The notes below the pieces were generated by a model that saw only the letters and a program-made list of their open reading frames with translations, was not told the DNA's origin and did not search any database. Shown piece after piece: positions 1 to 6,069 of a stretch of DNA of 6,690 bases; the stretch's first letter is position 1; the number at the start of each line of letters is the position of its first letter. Origin of the DNA: Nitrospirota bacterium (GTDB taxonomy: Bacteria > Nitrospirota > Thermodesulfovibrionia > Thermodesulfovibrionales > SM23-35); contig JAGSYM010000065.1 in assembly GCA_018262395.1 (NCBI GenBank), positions 1-6,690 of the forward strand, written 5' to 3'. The position numbers and the translations under genes are program-made.

Positions 1-477
1 CATACCATGGGTATCCATCGCAATAGGATTCAAAAGATTGCGGGCCCTACCCATAAGCTTTATCAGCAGATCCTCACGGAGGAGGAAGTCCACGAGCATG
101 TAAGAATTAATGAAGAGAAGAAGCGCAAGGAGGTAGAGCAGTTCATAAACAGATTCAGGGCCCAGGCTACCCGGGCGCGGGCAGTGCAGTCAAAGATCAA
201 GGCCCTTCAGAGGAAGGAGAGGCTCGAAAGGATATCGGCGTTAAAGGACCTGGAATTCGAATTCGTGCCGGCGCCTTTTACAGGGAAATGGCTTATTGAG
301 GCGAAAGACATTTCTTTTTCCTTTAAGCCGGAAAATCCCTTGCTCATAGACAGTCTGAATCTGACCATCGGCAAAAAGGACCGGATAGCAGTCATCGGGA
401 AAAACGGTAAAGGCAAGACAACGCTCCTGAACCTGCTTGCAAGGGAGTTGCAGCCCCTCAAGGGAACGGTAGAATGA
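1..477 (+). CDS. ABC-F family ATPase, front fragment of a broken gene (5' end outside window)
   Basis: ABC-F proteins are soluble twin-ATPase proteins without membrane domains; many act on the ribosome. The reading frame is already open at base 1 (His-Thr before the Met at 7), so that Met is internal and the first ATPase domain lies upstream of the window. Counting from that Met, residues 1-80 are the charged interdomain linker ([37 protein letters not shown]), which is typical of the family. Residues 95-156 begin the second ATPase domain, with Walker A GKNGKGKT at 131-138. The frame stops at 475-477, just 18 residues after Walker A, before any Q-loop, signature or Walker B. Those later motifs follow in a different frame from 474, so this looks like one gene broken by an internal deletion that shifted the frame. 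A sequencing or assembly error is possible. The family assignment is firm. The ribosomal target and any antibiotic-resistance role cannot be read from this. Confidence 0.85.
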   Translation, partial: HTMGIHRNRIQKIAGPTHKLYQQILTEEEVHEHVRINEEKKRKEVEQFINRFRAQATRARAVQSKIKALQRKERLERISALKDLEFEFVPAPFTGKWLIEAKDISFSFKPENPLLIDSLNLTIGKKDRIAVIGKNGKGKTTLLNLLARELQPLKGTVE

Positions 478-1211
478 TGTTCAATGGTGACAGCGCACTC
501 AAGAAGGTGAAAGTGCTTTCAGGAGGGGAAAAAAGCCGCGTGCTTTTGGGCAAACTGATCGTCAGCCCCGCAAACTTGCTCTTGCTGGACGAGCCCACCA
601 ACCATCTCGACATGGAATCTGTAGATTCGCTGGTAGCGGCGATTGATGCATTTGAAGGCGCTGTCGTTATCGTAACCCACAGTGATATGATCCTGCATGC
701 AGTAGCCACAAGGCTGATTGTTTTTGATAACGGCAGCGTGCAGATCTTCGAGGGCACGTACCAGGACTTTCTTGACAGAGGCGGATGGAAAGATGAGCGT
801 GAAGCGGCAGGCACCAGCAGACAGAATGCCGGTCAAAGGAACAACGGCACGAAGAGAAGGGATTTGAGAAGGAACAAGGCAGAACTCATCAACAGCCGCT
901 CAAGAATTTTGGTGCCACTTCAAACAAAGATCTCAGAAGTGGAAGATACGATATCGCGGCTCGAACAGCAGATTGATCAGGATACACAGACTCTTATTGA
1001 TGTCTCCATAAAAGGGGACGGAGAATCGATCAAGCATCTGAATAAGTCGATTCGTGAGTCAAAGGGAAAAATCGAAAGCCTCTTCGACGAGCTTGAGGCA
1101 CTCACGGATGAGCTTGTTGCAAAATCGAGGGAGTTCGAAGAAAAGCTTGAGGCAATGAAGGAGACAGGGGGTTTTTATGGAACGGGTACTGATAAAAAAT
1201 ATTCTTTCTGA
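474..1211 (+). CDS. ABC-F family ATPase, rear fragment of the same broken gene
   Basis: This 245-residue frame continues the ABC-F protein of the preceding frame. It holds the ABC signature LSGGEKSR (residues 15-22), Walker B with catalytic Glu LLLLDEP (35-41), the D-loop TNHLD (42-46) and the switch His in VTHS (His69). Residues from about 105 on form a Lys/Glu/Arg-rich, probably coiled-coil C-terminal extension, which many ABC-F proteins have. It starts at ATGATG and overlaps the upstream stop by four bases (ATGA). An AGGGA at 461-465 could act as a weak ribosome site, so re-initiation is possible. However, the Q-loop region that normally sits between Walker A and the signature (about 45-50 residues) is absent from both frames, so two separate working halves are unlikely. 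The last 35 bases overlap asnS, which suggests shared transcription. The homology is clear; whether the product is made or functional is uncertain. Confidence 0.82.
   Translation: MMFNGDSALKKVKVLSGGEKSRVLLGKLIVSPANLLLLDEPTNHLDMESVDSLVAAIDAFEGAVVIVTHSDMILHAVATRLIVFDNGSVQIFEGTYQDFLDRGGWKDEREAAGTSRQNAGQRNNGTKRRDLRRNKAELINSRSRILVPLQTKISEVEDTISRLEQQIDQDTQTLIDVSIKGDGESIKHLNKSIRESKGKIESLFDELEALTDELVAKSREFEEKLEAMKETGGFYGTGTDKKYSF
1158..1164 (+). promoter_or_regulatory. Ribosome binding site of asnS
   Basis: AAGGAGA lies inside the end of the ABC-F frame, 12 bases before the asnS ATG at 1177. A closer G-run (1167-1171) may shift the effective spacing. This site, together with N-terminal similarity to AsnRS starting at once, supports the 1177 start. 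The overlap suggests translation of asnS is coupled to the upstream frame. Confidence 0.5.
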
Positions 1212-2565
1212 AGAACATATCGGCAAGCCACTCACCGTCTGTGGCTGGGTGAGAACAAAGCGGGAATCAAAGGGGTTTGCATTTCTTGTCATAAGCGACG
1301 GTTCCACGCAGGATACTCTCCAGCTTGTGATCCCCGTGGAGGCCCCTGCATTTCAGGAGCTTCACCGCTGCACTACCGGTTCAGCTGTCCGGGCAACAGG
1401 TATTTTACGAGAGTCTCCTGCAAAGGGTCAGAAGTTTGAAATGGAAGTCTCAGAACTCAATGTTTTCGGTGAAGCTGTTCCGGAGACATATCCCTTGCAG
1501 AAAAAAGGGCATACGCTTGAGTTTCTGAGAGAGATTAGTCACCTCAGGCCTCGTACGAACACCTTTGGTGCAGTCTTCAGGCTGCGCAACATCCTTGCCG
1601 CCTCAGTCCATGAATTTTTTCAGAGCCGTGGATTCCTCTGGATTCACACCCCAATTATCACTGCAAGCGACTGCGAGGGTGCAGGAGATCTGTTTACCGT
1701 AACTGCCCTCGACCTTCATAATCCTCCGAAAAATGATGGCGGAGGCATTGATTTTTCCCAGGACTTCTTTGGCAGGCATGCCTACTTGACGGTGAGCGGA
1801 CAACTCGAGGCAGAGTTCCTGGCGATGTCACTCGGGAAAGTGTATACCTTTGGTCCGACCTTCAGGGCAGAGAACTCGAATACAACCCGCCACCTTTCAG
1901 AATTCTGGATGATCGAACCGGAAATGGCATTTGCAGATCTGAGAGATGATATGAGGCTGGCAGAGGATTTCTTCCGGTTCCTCCTGAAAGCCGTCATTGA
2001 AAAGGGGAAAAAGGAACTCGCCTTTCTTGAGAGTCAGTACGGGAGGATTTCCTGTGAAGAACTTGACAGGCTGGCAGAAACACCCTTTGCTCATATTTCT
2101 TATACGGATACGATCAGGGAACTGAAAGCCTCCAAGGAGAGCTTCGAGTTCCCTGTTTCATGGGGTGCGGATCTGCAGTCCGAACATGAGCGCTATCTGA
2201 CAGACAAGGTAATCAAAGGACCTCTCATCGTTTCTGATTATCCGAAGGAGATCAAGGCCTTTTACATGAGGCTGAACCCTGACGGGGAAACCGTTGCAGC
2301 CATGGATGTGCTTGTACCAAAAGTGGGAGAAATAATCGGAGGAAGCCAGCGTGAAGAAAGGCTTGATGTGCTTGAGGAGAGGATGAAGCAGACAGGAATT
2401 CCCCAAGAGAACCTCCAGTGGTATCTGGATCTCCGCCGGTTCGGATCAGCACCTCATGCAGGGTTCGGACTTGGATTCGAAAGGCTTGTGCAATATGTGA
2501 CAGGCATGGTAAATATCCGGGATGTCATTCCCTGTCCGCGCGCACCACGTTCTATCGGATTCTGA
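1177..2565 (+). CDS. asnS: Asparaginyl-tRNA synthetase (AsnRS)
   Basis: AsnRS is a cytoplasmic class II aminoacyl-tRNA synthetase that charges tRNA-Asn with asparagine using ATP. The 462 residues match the usual bacterial length (E. coli about 466). Residues 18-100 form the OB-fold anticodon-binding domain ([16 protein letters not shown]). The catalytic core follows: the motif 1 region at 147-161 ([15 protein letters not shown]), the [10 protein letters not shown] segment at 164-173, [10 protein letters not shown] at 204-213, motif 2 at 227-248 with [25 protein letters not shown] at 384-397, and motif 3 GFGLGFERL at 429-437. The C-terminus ends in the family-typical PRAPRSIGF. The SDCEGAG and ENSN segments indicate AsnRS rather than AspRS. 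The gene overlaps the ABC-F frame by 35 bases and is probably co-transcribed with it. All motifs are intact. Its presence implies that direct charging of tRNA-Asn is available. No clear terminator follows. Confidence 0.97.
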   Translation: MERVLIKNILSEEHIGKPLTVCGWVRTKRESKGFAFLVISDGSTQDTLQLVIPVEAPAFQELHRCTTGSAVRATGILRESPAKGQKFEMEVSELNVFGEAVPETYPLQKKGHTLEFLREISHLRPRTNTFGAVFRLRNILAASVHEFFQSRGFLWIHTPIITASDCEGAGDLFTVTALDLHNPPKNDGGGIDFSQDFFGRHAYLTVSGQLEAEFLAMSLGKVYTFGPTFRAENSNTTRHLSEFWMIEPEMAFADLRDDMRLAEDFFRFLLKAVIEKGKKELAFLESQYGRISCEELDRLAETPFAHISYTDTIRELKASKESFEFPVSWGADLQSEHERYLTDKVIKGPLIVSDYPKEIKAFYMRLNPDGETVAAMDVLVPKVGEIIGGSQREERLDVLEERMKQTGIPQENLQWYLDLRRFGSAPHAGFGLGFERLVQYVTGMVNIRDVIPCPRAPRSIGF

Positions 2566-2743
2566 TCTGAAGAATCTGCTATTATACTGCTTATCGTAAA
2601 AAAGAATAATTAACCCTAAAAGTGCAGACGCTGCTCGAAAAATTAGTTTTTTATAGGACCATAAGTAAAGCTATATTATCGCACGCAACTCTACTTATAA
2701 ACTTTATAGAACCTATCTTAAAATCGATTTCGCCTGCAAAAGC

Positions 2744-2813
2744 CGTCATGCCCGCGAAAGCGGGCATCCAGAAAAGTCCTAAAAACTGGATTCCCGCCTG
2801 CGCGGGAATAACG
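2744..2813. repeat. REP-like double-hairpin palindromic repeat, 70 bp
   Basis: Two 28-base arms (2744-2771 and 2786-2813) are inverted copies of each other with 23 of 28 positions matching, and they flank a 14-base A-rich spacer. Each arm is itself a perfect 8-bp hairpin with a 4-base loop. The left hairpin is ATGCCCGC-GAAA-GCGGGCAT (2748-2767) and the right is ATTCCCGC-CTGC-GCGGGAAT (2790-2809). Where the arms differ within the stem, a G-C pair on the left is replaced by a T-A pair on the right, so pairing is kept. The architecture matches the dispersed, non-coding REP/MITE-like repeats common between genes in proteobacteria and Nitrospirota. Elements of this kind are thought to be moved by a transposase encoded elsewhere and can affect mRNA ends. 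No transposase or target-site duplication is evident here. Confidence 0.85.
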
Positions 2814-2844
2814 AAAAGAGACCTGAAGATGAAAAACTGGGATT

Positions 2845-2872
2845 TTGAGATAGGTTCAAGTAACACTATGAT
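2845..2872 (+). promoter_or_regulatory. Possible sigma-70 type promoter before the helicase gene
   Basis: TTGAGA (2845-2850) and TATGAT (2867-2872) each match the -35 and -10 consensus at five of six bases, with a 16-base spacer. A start about seven bases downstream (near 2879) would leave only about 15 bases of leader and would cut into the likely ribosome site GAAAGGA (2875-2881). The true start may therefore be further upstream, or these hexamers may be chance in AT-rich DNA. Confidence 0.35.
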
Positions 2873-2893
2873 TTGAAAGGATGATAATTTAGT

Positions 2894-4483
2894 ATGAACA
2901 CAAATTTTTCTGAATTCGGTATTTCTGATCAGGTGGTAACAGCTCTTTCCAATATGGGGTTCGAGGAGCCGACCCCCATCCAGAAGATTGCAATCCCATC
3001 TGCCTTGAAGGGAAGGGATATCATCGGACAGGCACAAACAGGTACAGGCAAAACAGCCGCTTTTGGTATCCCGATAATCGAGCGCAGACCTGAAGAAAGA
3101 GGTAAATATCCCTATGCCATCGTCCTCTGCCCTACACGGGAGCTTGCAGTACAGGTTGCCCAGGAGATTAACAGGATTGGCTCTGCCAAAGGGGTCTTTG
3201 CCCTGCCGGTTTACGGAGGTCAGTCCATCGAGGTCCAGCTCAAGAATCTGCGTAAAGGAGTTGACCTCGTTGTCGGTACGCCAGGCCGCGTAATCGACCA
3301 CATCCGACGCAAATCCCTCATCCTGAAAGATATTAAAATAGTCGTCCTCGATGAGGCAGATGAAATGCTCAATATGGGGTTTATCGAAGATATCGAGACA
3401 ATCCTCCGCGAAGTTCCCGAGGAGCGGCAGACCATGCTCTTTTCTGCCACCATGCCGGCAGAGATCCTCTCTATTTCCAAAAAATATATGATCAAACCGA
3501 AGCAGGTCCGTGTGGATGCATCGGCAATGGTTGTTCCCAAGATAAAGCAGGCTTTCTACGAGGTGAGGGAAGAGGACAAGATTAAGGCACTTACCCGCCT
3601 GATAGATGTTGAGGGGCCGTCCCTGACACTCGTCTTCTCCCGCACAAAAAGGGAAGTAGACGACGTATCAGGTAAACTCATGCAGATGGGGTATTCGGCC
3701 GGCGCAATTCATGGAGACTTCACCCAGTCCCACAGAGATGAAATGATGCGCAAATTTAAAAAAGGAGAAATCGATATCCTTGTAGCAACAGATGTTGCCG
3801 CACGGGGTCTCGACATTCCGGATGTATCTCATGTCATCAATTACAGCATACCTCAGGATCCGGAAGGGTATATCCATCGGATCGGCAGGACCGGGAGAGC
3901 AGGTAAGTCAGGGATAGCCATTACCTTTGTCACTCCCCGGGAATATCGTCATCTGAGGCTTATCGAAAAAGCAGCCAAAACGGTTATCCAAAAGGCAAAG
4001 CTGCCGACAAAGGATCAGGTCAAAAAGGCGCGGGAAAACGTGATAGCCCTCGCCCTTGAAGAGACAATACGGAGCGGAGAGCATACTTCTTATCATCCGC
4101 TCGTCAGCAGGCTCCTGACAGAACATACCCCAGAGGATGTCGTTGCCGCAGCATTAACCATGCTCTTCGGTAAGACCGAGGTAGAGGACATAAGGGAGGC
4201 AGGCTTTGCTCATCCCGAAACAAGGCGGGACTATGTGAAGCTCTTTATGACAGTAGGGAAAAAAGACAGGCTTAACGTCGGCGATATTGTGAGATCGATT
4301 TCCTCTGAAGCAGGTATTCCTGCAGGGAAGATAGGTAACATCGCCCTGTTCGATACCTTCAGTTTCGTGGAGGTCCCGGCAGAACTTGCGGACAGAGTTA
4401 TTGCCTCGATTAATAACCGTATGATGAAGGGAAGAAAAGTTAAGATCCAACATGCAAAAGAGAGGGATACCAAGAGGCGGTAA
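2894..4483 (+). CDS. deaD: DEAD-box ATP-dependent RNA helicase, DeaD/CsdA type
   Basis: This is a cytoplasmic ATP-dependent RNA helicase that unwinds short duplexes. In bacteria the DeaD/CsdA group serves ribosome assembly, mRNA decay and cold adaptation. All helicase motifs are present in the 529 residues: Q-motif region 5-30, motif I AQTGTGKT 47-54, Ia PTRELAVQ 80-87, Ib TPGR 129-132, II DEAD 153-156, III SAT 184-186, IV VFSRT 247-251, V ARGLDIP 303-309 and VI HRIGRTGR 328-335. Residues 370-440 form a helical linker or dimerisation-type region. Residues 446-520 (VKLFMTVGKKDRLNVGDIV through KVKIQHAK) form a DbpA-like RRM that binds structured RNA, followed by a short basic tail. The ATG at 2894 fits the Q-motif position, with GAAAGGA (2875-2881) 12 bases upstream. 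The protein is shorter than E. coli DeaD (about 630 residues), mainly in the C-terminal tail, as in many deaD-like genes. It could be given a cshA or dbpA label by some pipelines. Confidence 0.95.
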   Translation: MNTNFSEFGISDQVVTALSNMGFEEPTPIQKIAIPSALKGRDIIGQAQTGTGKTAAFGIPIIERRPEERGKYPYAIVLCPTRELAVQVAQEINRIGSAKGVFALPVYGGQSIEVQLKNLRKGVDLVVGTPGRVIDHIRRKSLILKDIKIVVLDEADEMLNMGFIEDIETILREVPEERQTMLFSATMPAEILSISKKYMIKPKQVRVDASAMVVPKIKQAFYEVREEDKIKALTRLIDVEGPSLTLVFSRTKREVDDVSGKLMQMGYSAGAIHGDFTQSHRDEMMRKFKKGEIDILVATDVAARGLDIPDVSHVINYSIPQDPEGYIHRIGRTGRAGKSGIAITFVTPREYRHLRLIEKAAKTVIQKAKLPTKDQVKKARENVIALALEETIRSGEHTSYHPLVSRLLTEHTPEDVVAAALTMLFGKTEVEDIREAGFAHPETRRDYVKLFMTVGKKDRLNVGDIVRSISSEAGIPAGKIGNIALFDTFSFVEVPAELADRVIASINNRMMKGRKVKIQHAKERDTKRR

Positions 4484-4551
4484 TTAAAGACTCCGCAACA
4501 AGCTGCGAGATATAAATCATATTATTCATGCGATTGACAGGACAGAGTGTT

Positions 4552-4593
4552 CTCGCTCATTCTCGGTCTTCGACCTGCGAGGCATTTTGCCTC
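4552..4593. repeat. Cluster of nested small inverted repeats, function unknown
   Basis: GGTC-TTC-GACC (4565-4575) lies within a longer pair, CTCGC (4552-4556) with GCGAG (4577-4581). That pair abuts and competes with GAGGCA-TTT-TGCCTC (4579-4593). TTCTCG also occurs twice at 10-base spacing (4550 and 4560). No T-run follows, so a standard intrinsic terminator is unlikely. It may be a structured 3' UTR, a small RNA or a remnant of a repeat element. I cannot tell which. Confidence 0.35.
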
Positions 4594-4697
4594 ATGATAA
4601 ATGAATACATAGTAATTGAATATCTGCAAAATAAACCCGCTCCAACACTTTTCTGCCAATTTTCAAGGAAATTTATGAATAATGTAGGATAAAAGAT

Positions 4698-4720
4698 GTC
4701 ATTCCGGCTTGGCCGGAATC
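4698..4720. repeat. Single-hairpin REP-like unit, possible terminator
   Basis: ATTCCGGC-TTG-GCCGGAAT (4701-4719) is a perfect 8-bp hairpin with GTC before it and C after it. It has the same GTCAT...ATC frame as each arm of the 70-bp repeat at 2744-2813, so it is probably a related single-hairpin unit. It sits 36 bases beyond the stop of the minus-strand gene. T-rich stretches lie on both sides (CTTTCTTT on the plus strand, CTTTTA on the minus strand), so it might also act as a weak two-way terminator for the convergent genes. Confidence 0.5.
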
Positions 4721-4755
4721 TTTCTTTGCTCTGCAATGTTGTTCTGAATAAAGTA

Positions 4756-5709
4756 TTACCCTATTTCTTCTACAATCGCAGCACAGAGAAGGGGGAACAT
4801 TATTTCGTGGTGTCCGGTGAGGGCATAGCCGGCTCCTTTGCCCATTGTAGGCCTTCTGAGAACATTTTCTCCCGGCCGGTAGTGTTGGATAAAGTCCATA
4901 TTCACGGTGGTAATATTCTCGACTTTGTTCCCGAGATTCCTCGCTATTGTCAGCGCCTTCAAAAACACCTCGGGCATGATAACAGCCGAACCGAGGTTGA
5001 TATAGACACCACCGTCGAGATCTGACACAACAGAGGTGAACAGCCGGAAATCCATGAAGCTGCCTTCACCAATGGCCGAGCCGTCAGCTTCAGGGTGCAT
5101 ATGAATAATATCAGTACCGATCGCCACATGAACAGTTGCAGGGATGCCATGTTTACAGGCAGCCGCAAACAGACTCTTTTCTCTATATTCATAGGTGCTC
5201 CGGTAAATTATTTCTCCGACAGACTTCCCTATCCCTTGTCCCCGCTTTAGTCCTTCTTTGATTGCTTTATTCAAATATTTCCCCGTCTCACGTGACATGC
5301 CAAATTTCCCGCTGCAGAGTTCCTTCGCCACATCTTCAGAGGTCTTGCCGATAAATGCGAGCTCAAAATCATGAACAATGCAGGCACCATTTGTTGCAAG
5401 TGCCGTGATTACATTTCTTTGAATCAAATCGATGATAAGGGGTGTCAGGCCAACTTTAATCGGGTGAGCACCCATTCCGAGGATTACGGGTTTATTGTTC
5501 TTTCTTGCCCTCACAATTGCCTGAGCAACAGTCCTGAAATCATTGACCGCGAGAATGCCGGGGAGCTTATCGAGAAAAGTTTTCAGAGTATCACCTTTTT
5601 CATAAGGGTCCGCGAGAGCCGATAGAGAAACCTTGCTCTTTCTCTTGTTTATTGCATAAGTCTTCACGCCCCTTAATGAAAGAGGTTTATAGTGTTTCAT
5701 GGAATACAT
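4756..5709 (-). CDS. Conserved protein of unknown function, 317 aa
   Basis: I do not recognise a characterised function. The protein looks soluble, with no signal peptide and no clear membrane helix. It has several strongly patterned stretches that look like an active site: GMGAHPIKVGL (78-88), NGACIVHDFELA (107-118), GKTSEDV (121-127), VHVAIGTDIIHMHP (193-206), GSAVIMPEVFLKAL (240-253), DFIQHYRP (272-279) and TGHHEIM (298-304). The many conserved-looking His, Asp and Glu residues suggest an enzyme, possibly metal-dependent or binding a nucleotide or sugar. I recall similar proteins annotated only as hypothetical in several phyla. A distant kinship to the deoxyhypusine synthase fold is conceivable from the NGA..HDFE pattern, but the catalytic Lys segment of that family is not seen. 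The start is either the ATG at 5709 or the one at 5700 (Met4); neither has a clear ribosome site. It is divergent from the alkylsulfatase-like gene and convergent with the helicase gene. Confidence 0.88.
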   Translation of the reverse strand: MYSMKHYKPLSLRGVKTYAINKRKSKVSLSALADPYEKGDTLKTFLDKLPGILAVNDFRTVAQAIVRARKNNKPVILGMGAHPIKVGLTPLIIDLIQRNVITALATNGACIVHDFELAFIGKTSEDVAKELCSGKFGMSRETGKYLNKAIKEGLKRGQGIGKSVGEIIYRSTYEYREKSLFAAACKHGIPATVHVAIGTDIIHMHPEADGSAIGEGSFMDFRLFTSVVSDLDGGVYINLGSAVIMPEVFLKALTIARNLGNKVENITTVNMDFIQHYRPGENVLRRPTMGKGAGYALTGHHEIMFPLLCAAIVEEIG

Positions 5710-6069
5710 CTTAACACAAAATACCAGACAGCTTGAATGGAGGATTTGTGTCTATATAGTTTATGAGATCTGAAAGACAGAACCCGACCCTTCAGTAATT
5801 AATATTTCAAATATCAACTCCATCCTGAAATGTTGCATGGAAAAACTCCTATTGATCAACAACAGTCCACATAGTAGCAAACATTACGAGGACGGATCAA
5901 AAGCGTTTCTTTCGATATCAATGATGCATCGTCAAAGACATACATCTTGGATATGGCAAAGTGGTCTCTGCTGGTAAATTTTCAATAGACATGTGCCGTC
6001 TCACAAAAGGAATTGTATGGATATAAAAGCCAAAGTGTAATAAAATTCTAATCTAATAAGGAGGAGAAC
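5710..6069. other. Divergent intergenic region, AT-rich, expected to hold two promoters
   Basis: These 360 bases lie between the starts of the minus-strand unknown gene and the alkylsulfatase-like gene. On the minus strand, an extended -10-like TGGTATTTT lies about 8 bases before the ATG at 5709 with no good -35. If used, it would give an almost leaderless mRNA. A 13-base palindrome ATATTT-C-AAATAT (5802-5814) and an 8-base palindrome CTATATAG (5752-5759) could be operator-like but may be chance in AT-rich DNA. Before 6070 there are -10-like words (TATAAA at 6022-6027, TAAAAT at 6041-6046) without a well-spaced -35. A 46-codon frame (5837-5977) lacks a ribosome site and is not supported as a gene. 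Confidence 0.55.
6058..6066 (+). promoter_or_regulatory. Strong ribosome binding site of the alkylsulfatase-like gene
   Basis: AAGGAGGAG contains a full AGGAGG core (6059-6064), five bases before the ATG at 6070. It fixes that start, which is also the only one giving an N-terminal signal peptide. It is the best ribosome site in the window and suggests efficient translation. Confidence 0.85.

Larger units (their letters stand above)
2566..2893. other. Intergenic region between asnS and the helicase gene
   Basis: This 328-base gap contains no convincing gene. Its first part is AT-rich and includes a small hairpin (GCAG at 2624-2627 pairing with CTGC at 2631-2634). A T6 run lies 12 bases further on (2647-2652), too distant for a good intrinsic terminator. 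The middle (2744-2813) is a double-hairpin palindromic repeat. The end holds promoter-like hexamers and the ribosome site of the helicase gene. Frames that read through the repeat give peptides such as MPAKAGIQ, a familiar spurious translation of this repeat type. Confidence 0.7.
4484..4755. other. Convergent intergenic region with several small hairpins
   Basis: These 272 bases separate the ends of the helicase gene and the minus-strand gene, so terminators are expected. An imperfect hairpin directly after the helicase stop (CTCCGCA, then TGCGAG, about 4489-4508) lacks a T-run. A cluster of hairpins lies at 4552-4593, and a perfect 8-bp hairpin at 4701-4719. The rest is AT-rich. A perfect TTGACA at 4534-4539 has no matching -10 element. 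No coding frame is convincing. Confidence 0.6.

Noticed and set aside
2557..2576. Inverted repeat GATTCT...AGAATC over the asnS stop codon as a terminator
   Set aside because: The stem is short and AT-rich and no T-run follows, so it does not meet the usual form of an intrinsic terminator.
2622..2876. 84-codon plus-strand frame in the gap before the helicase gene
   Set aside because: It is mostly the translated repeat (MPAKAGIQ...IPACAG) plus AT-rich filler. Such peptides are a well-known annotation artefact.
2651..3301. 216-codon minus-strand frame opposite the start of the helicase gene and across the repeat
   Set aside because: It lies antisense to well-conserved helicase sequence, and its C-terminal end is the spurious translation of the palindromic repeat (AGIQ / FAGMTAF type). 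No ribosome site or recognisable domain.
4534..4539. Perfect TTGACA -35 hexamer after the helicase gene
   Set aside because: No acceptable -10 hexamer 16-18 bases downstream, and no plus-strand gene follows it.
4696..5025. 109-codon plus-strand frame opposite the end of the minus-strand gene
   Set aside because: It is antisense to the conserved C-terminal half of the 317-residue protein, and its start lies in the hairpin repeat.
5837..5977. 46-codon frame beginning MEKLLLINNSPHSSKHYE in the divergent gap
   Set aside because: The first residues loosely resemble the start of flavodoxin-like reductases, but there is no ribosome site and no continuation in another frame with matching family features, so a gene remnant is not supported.
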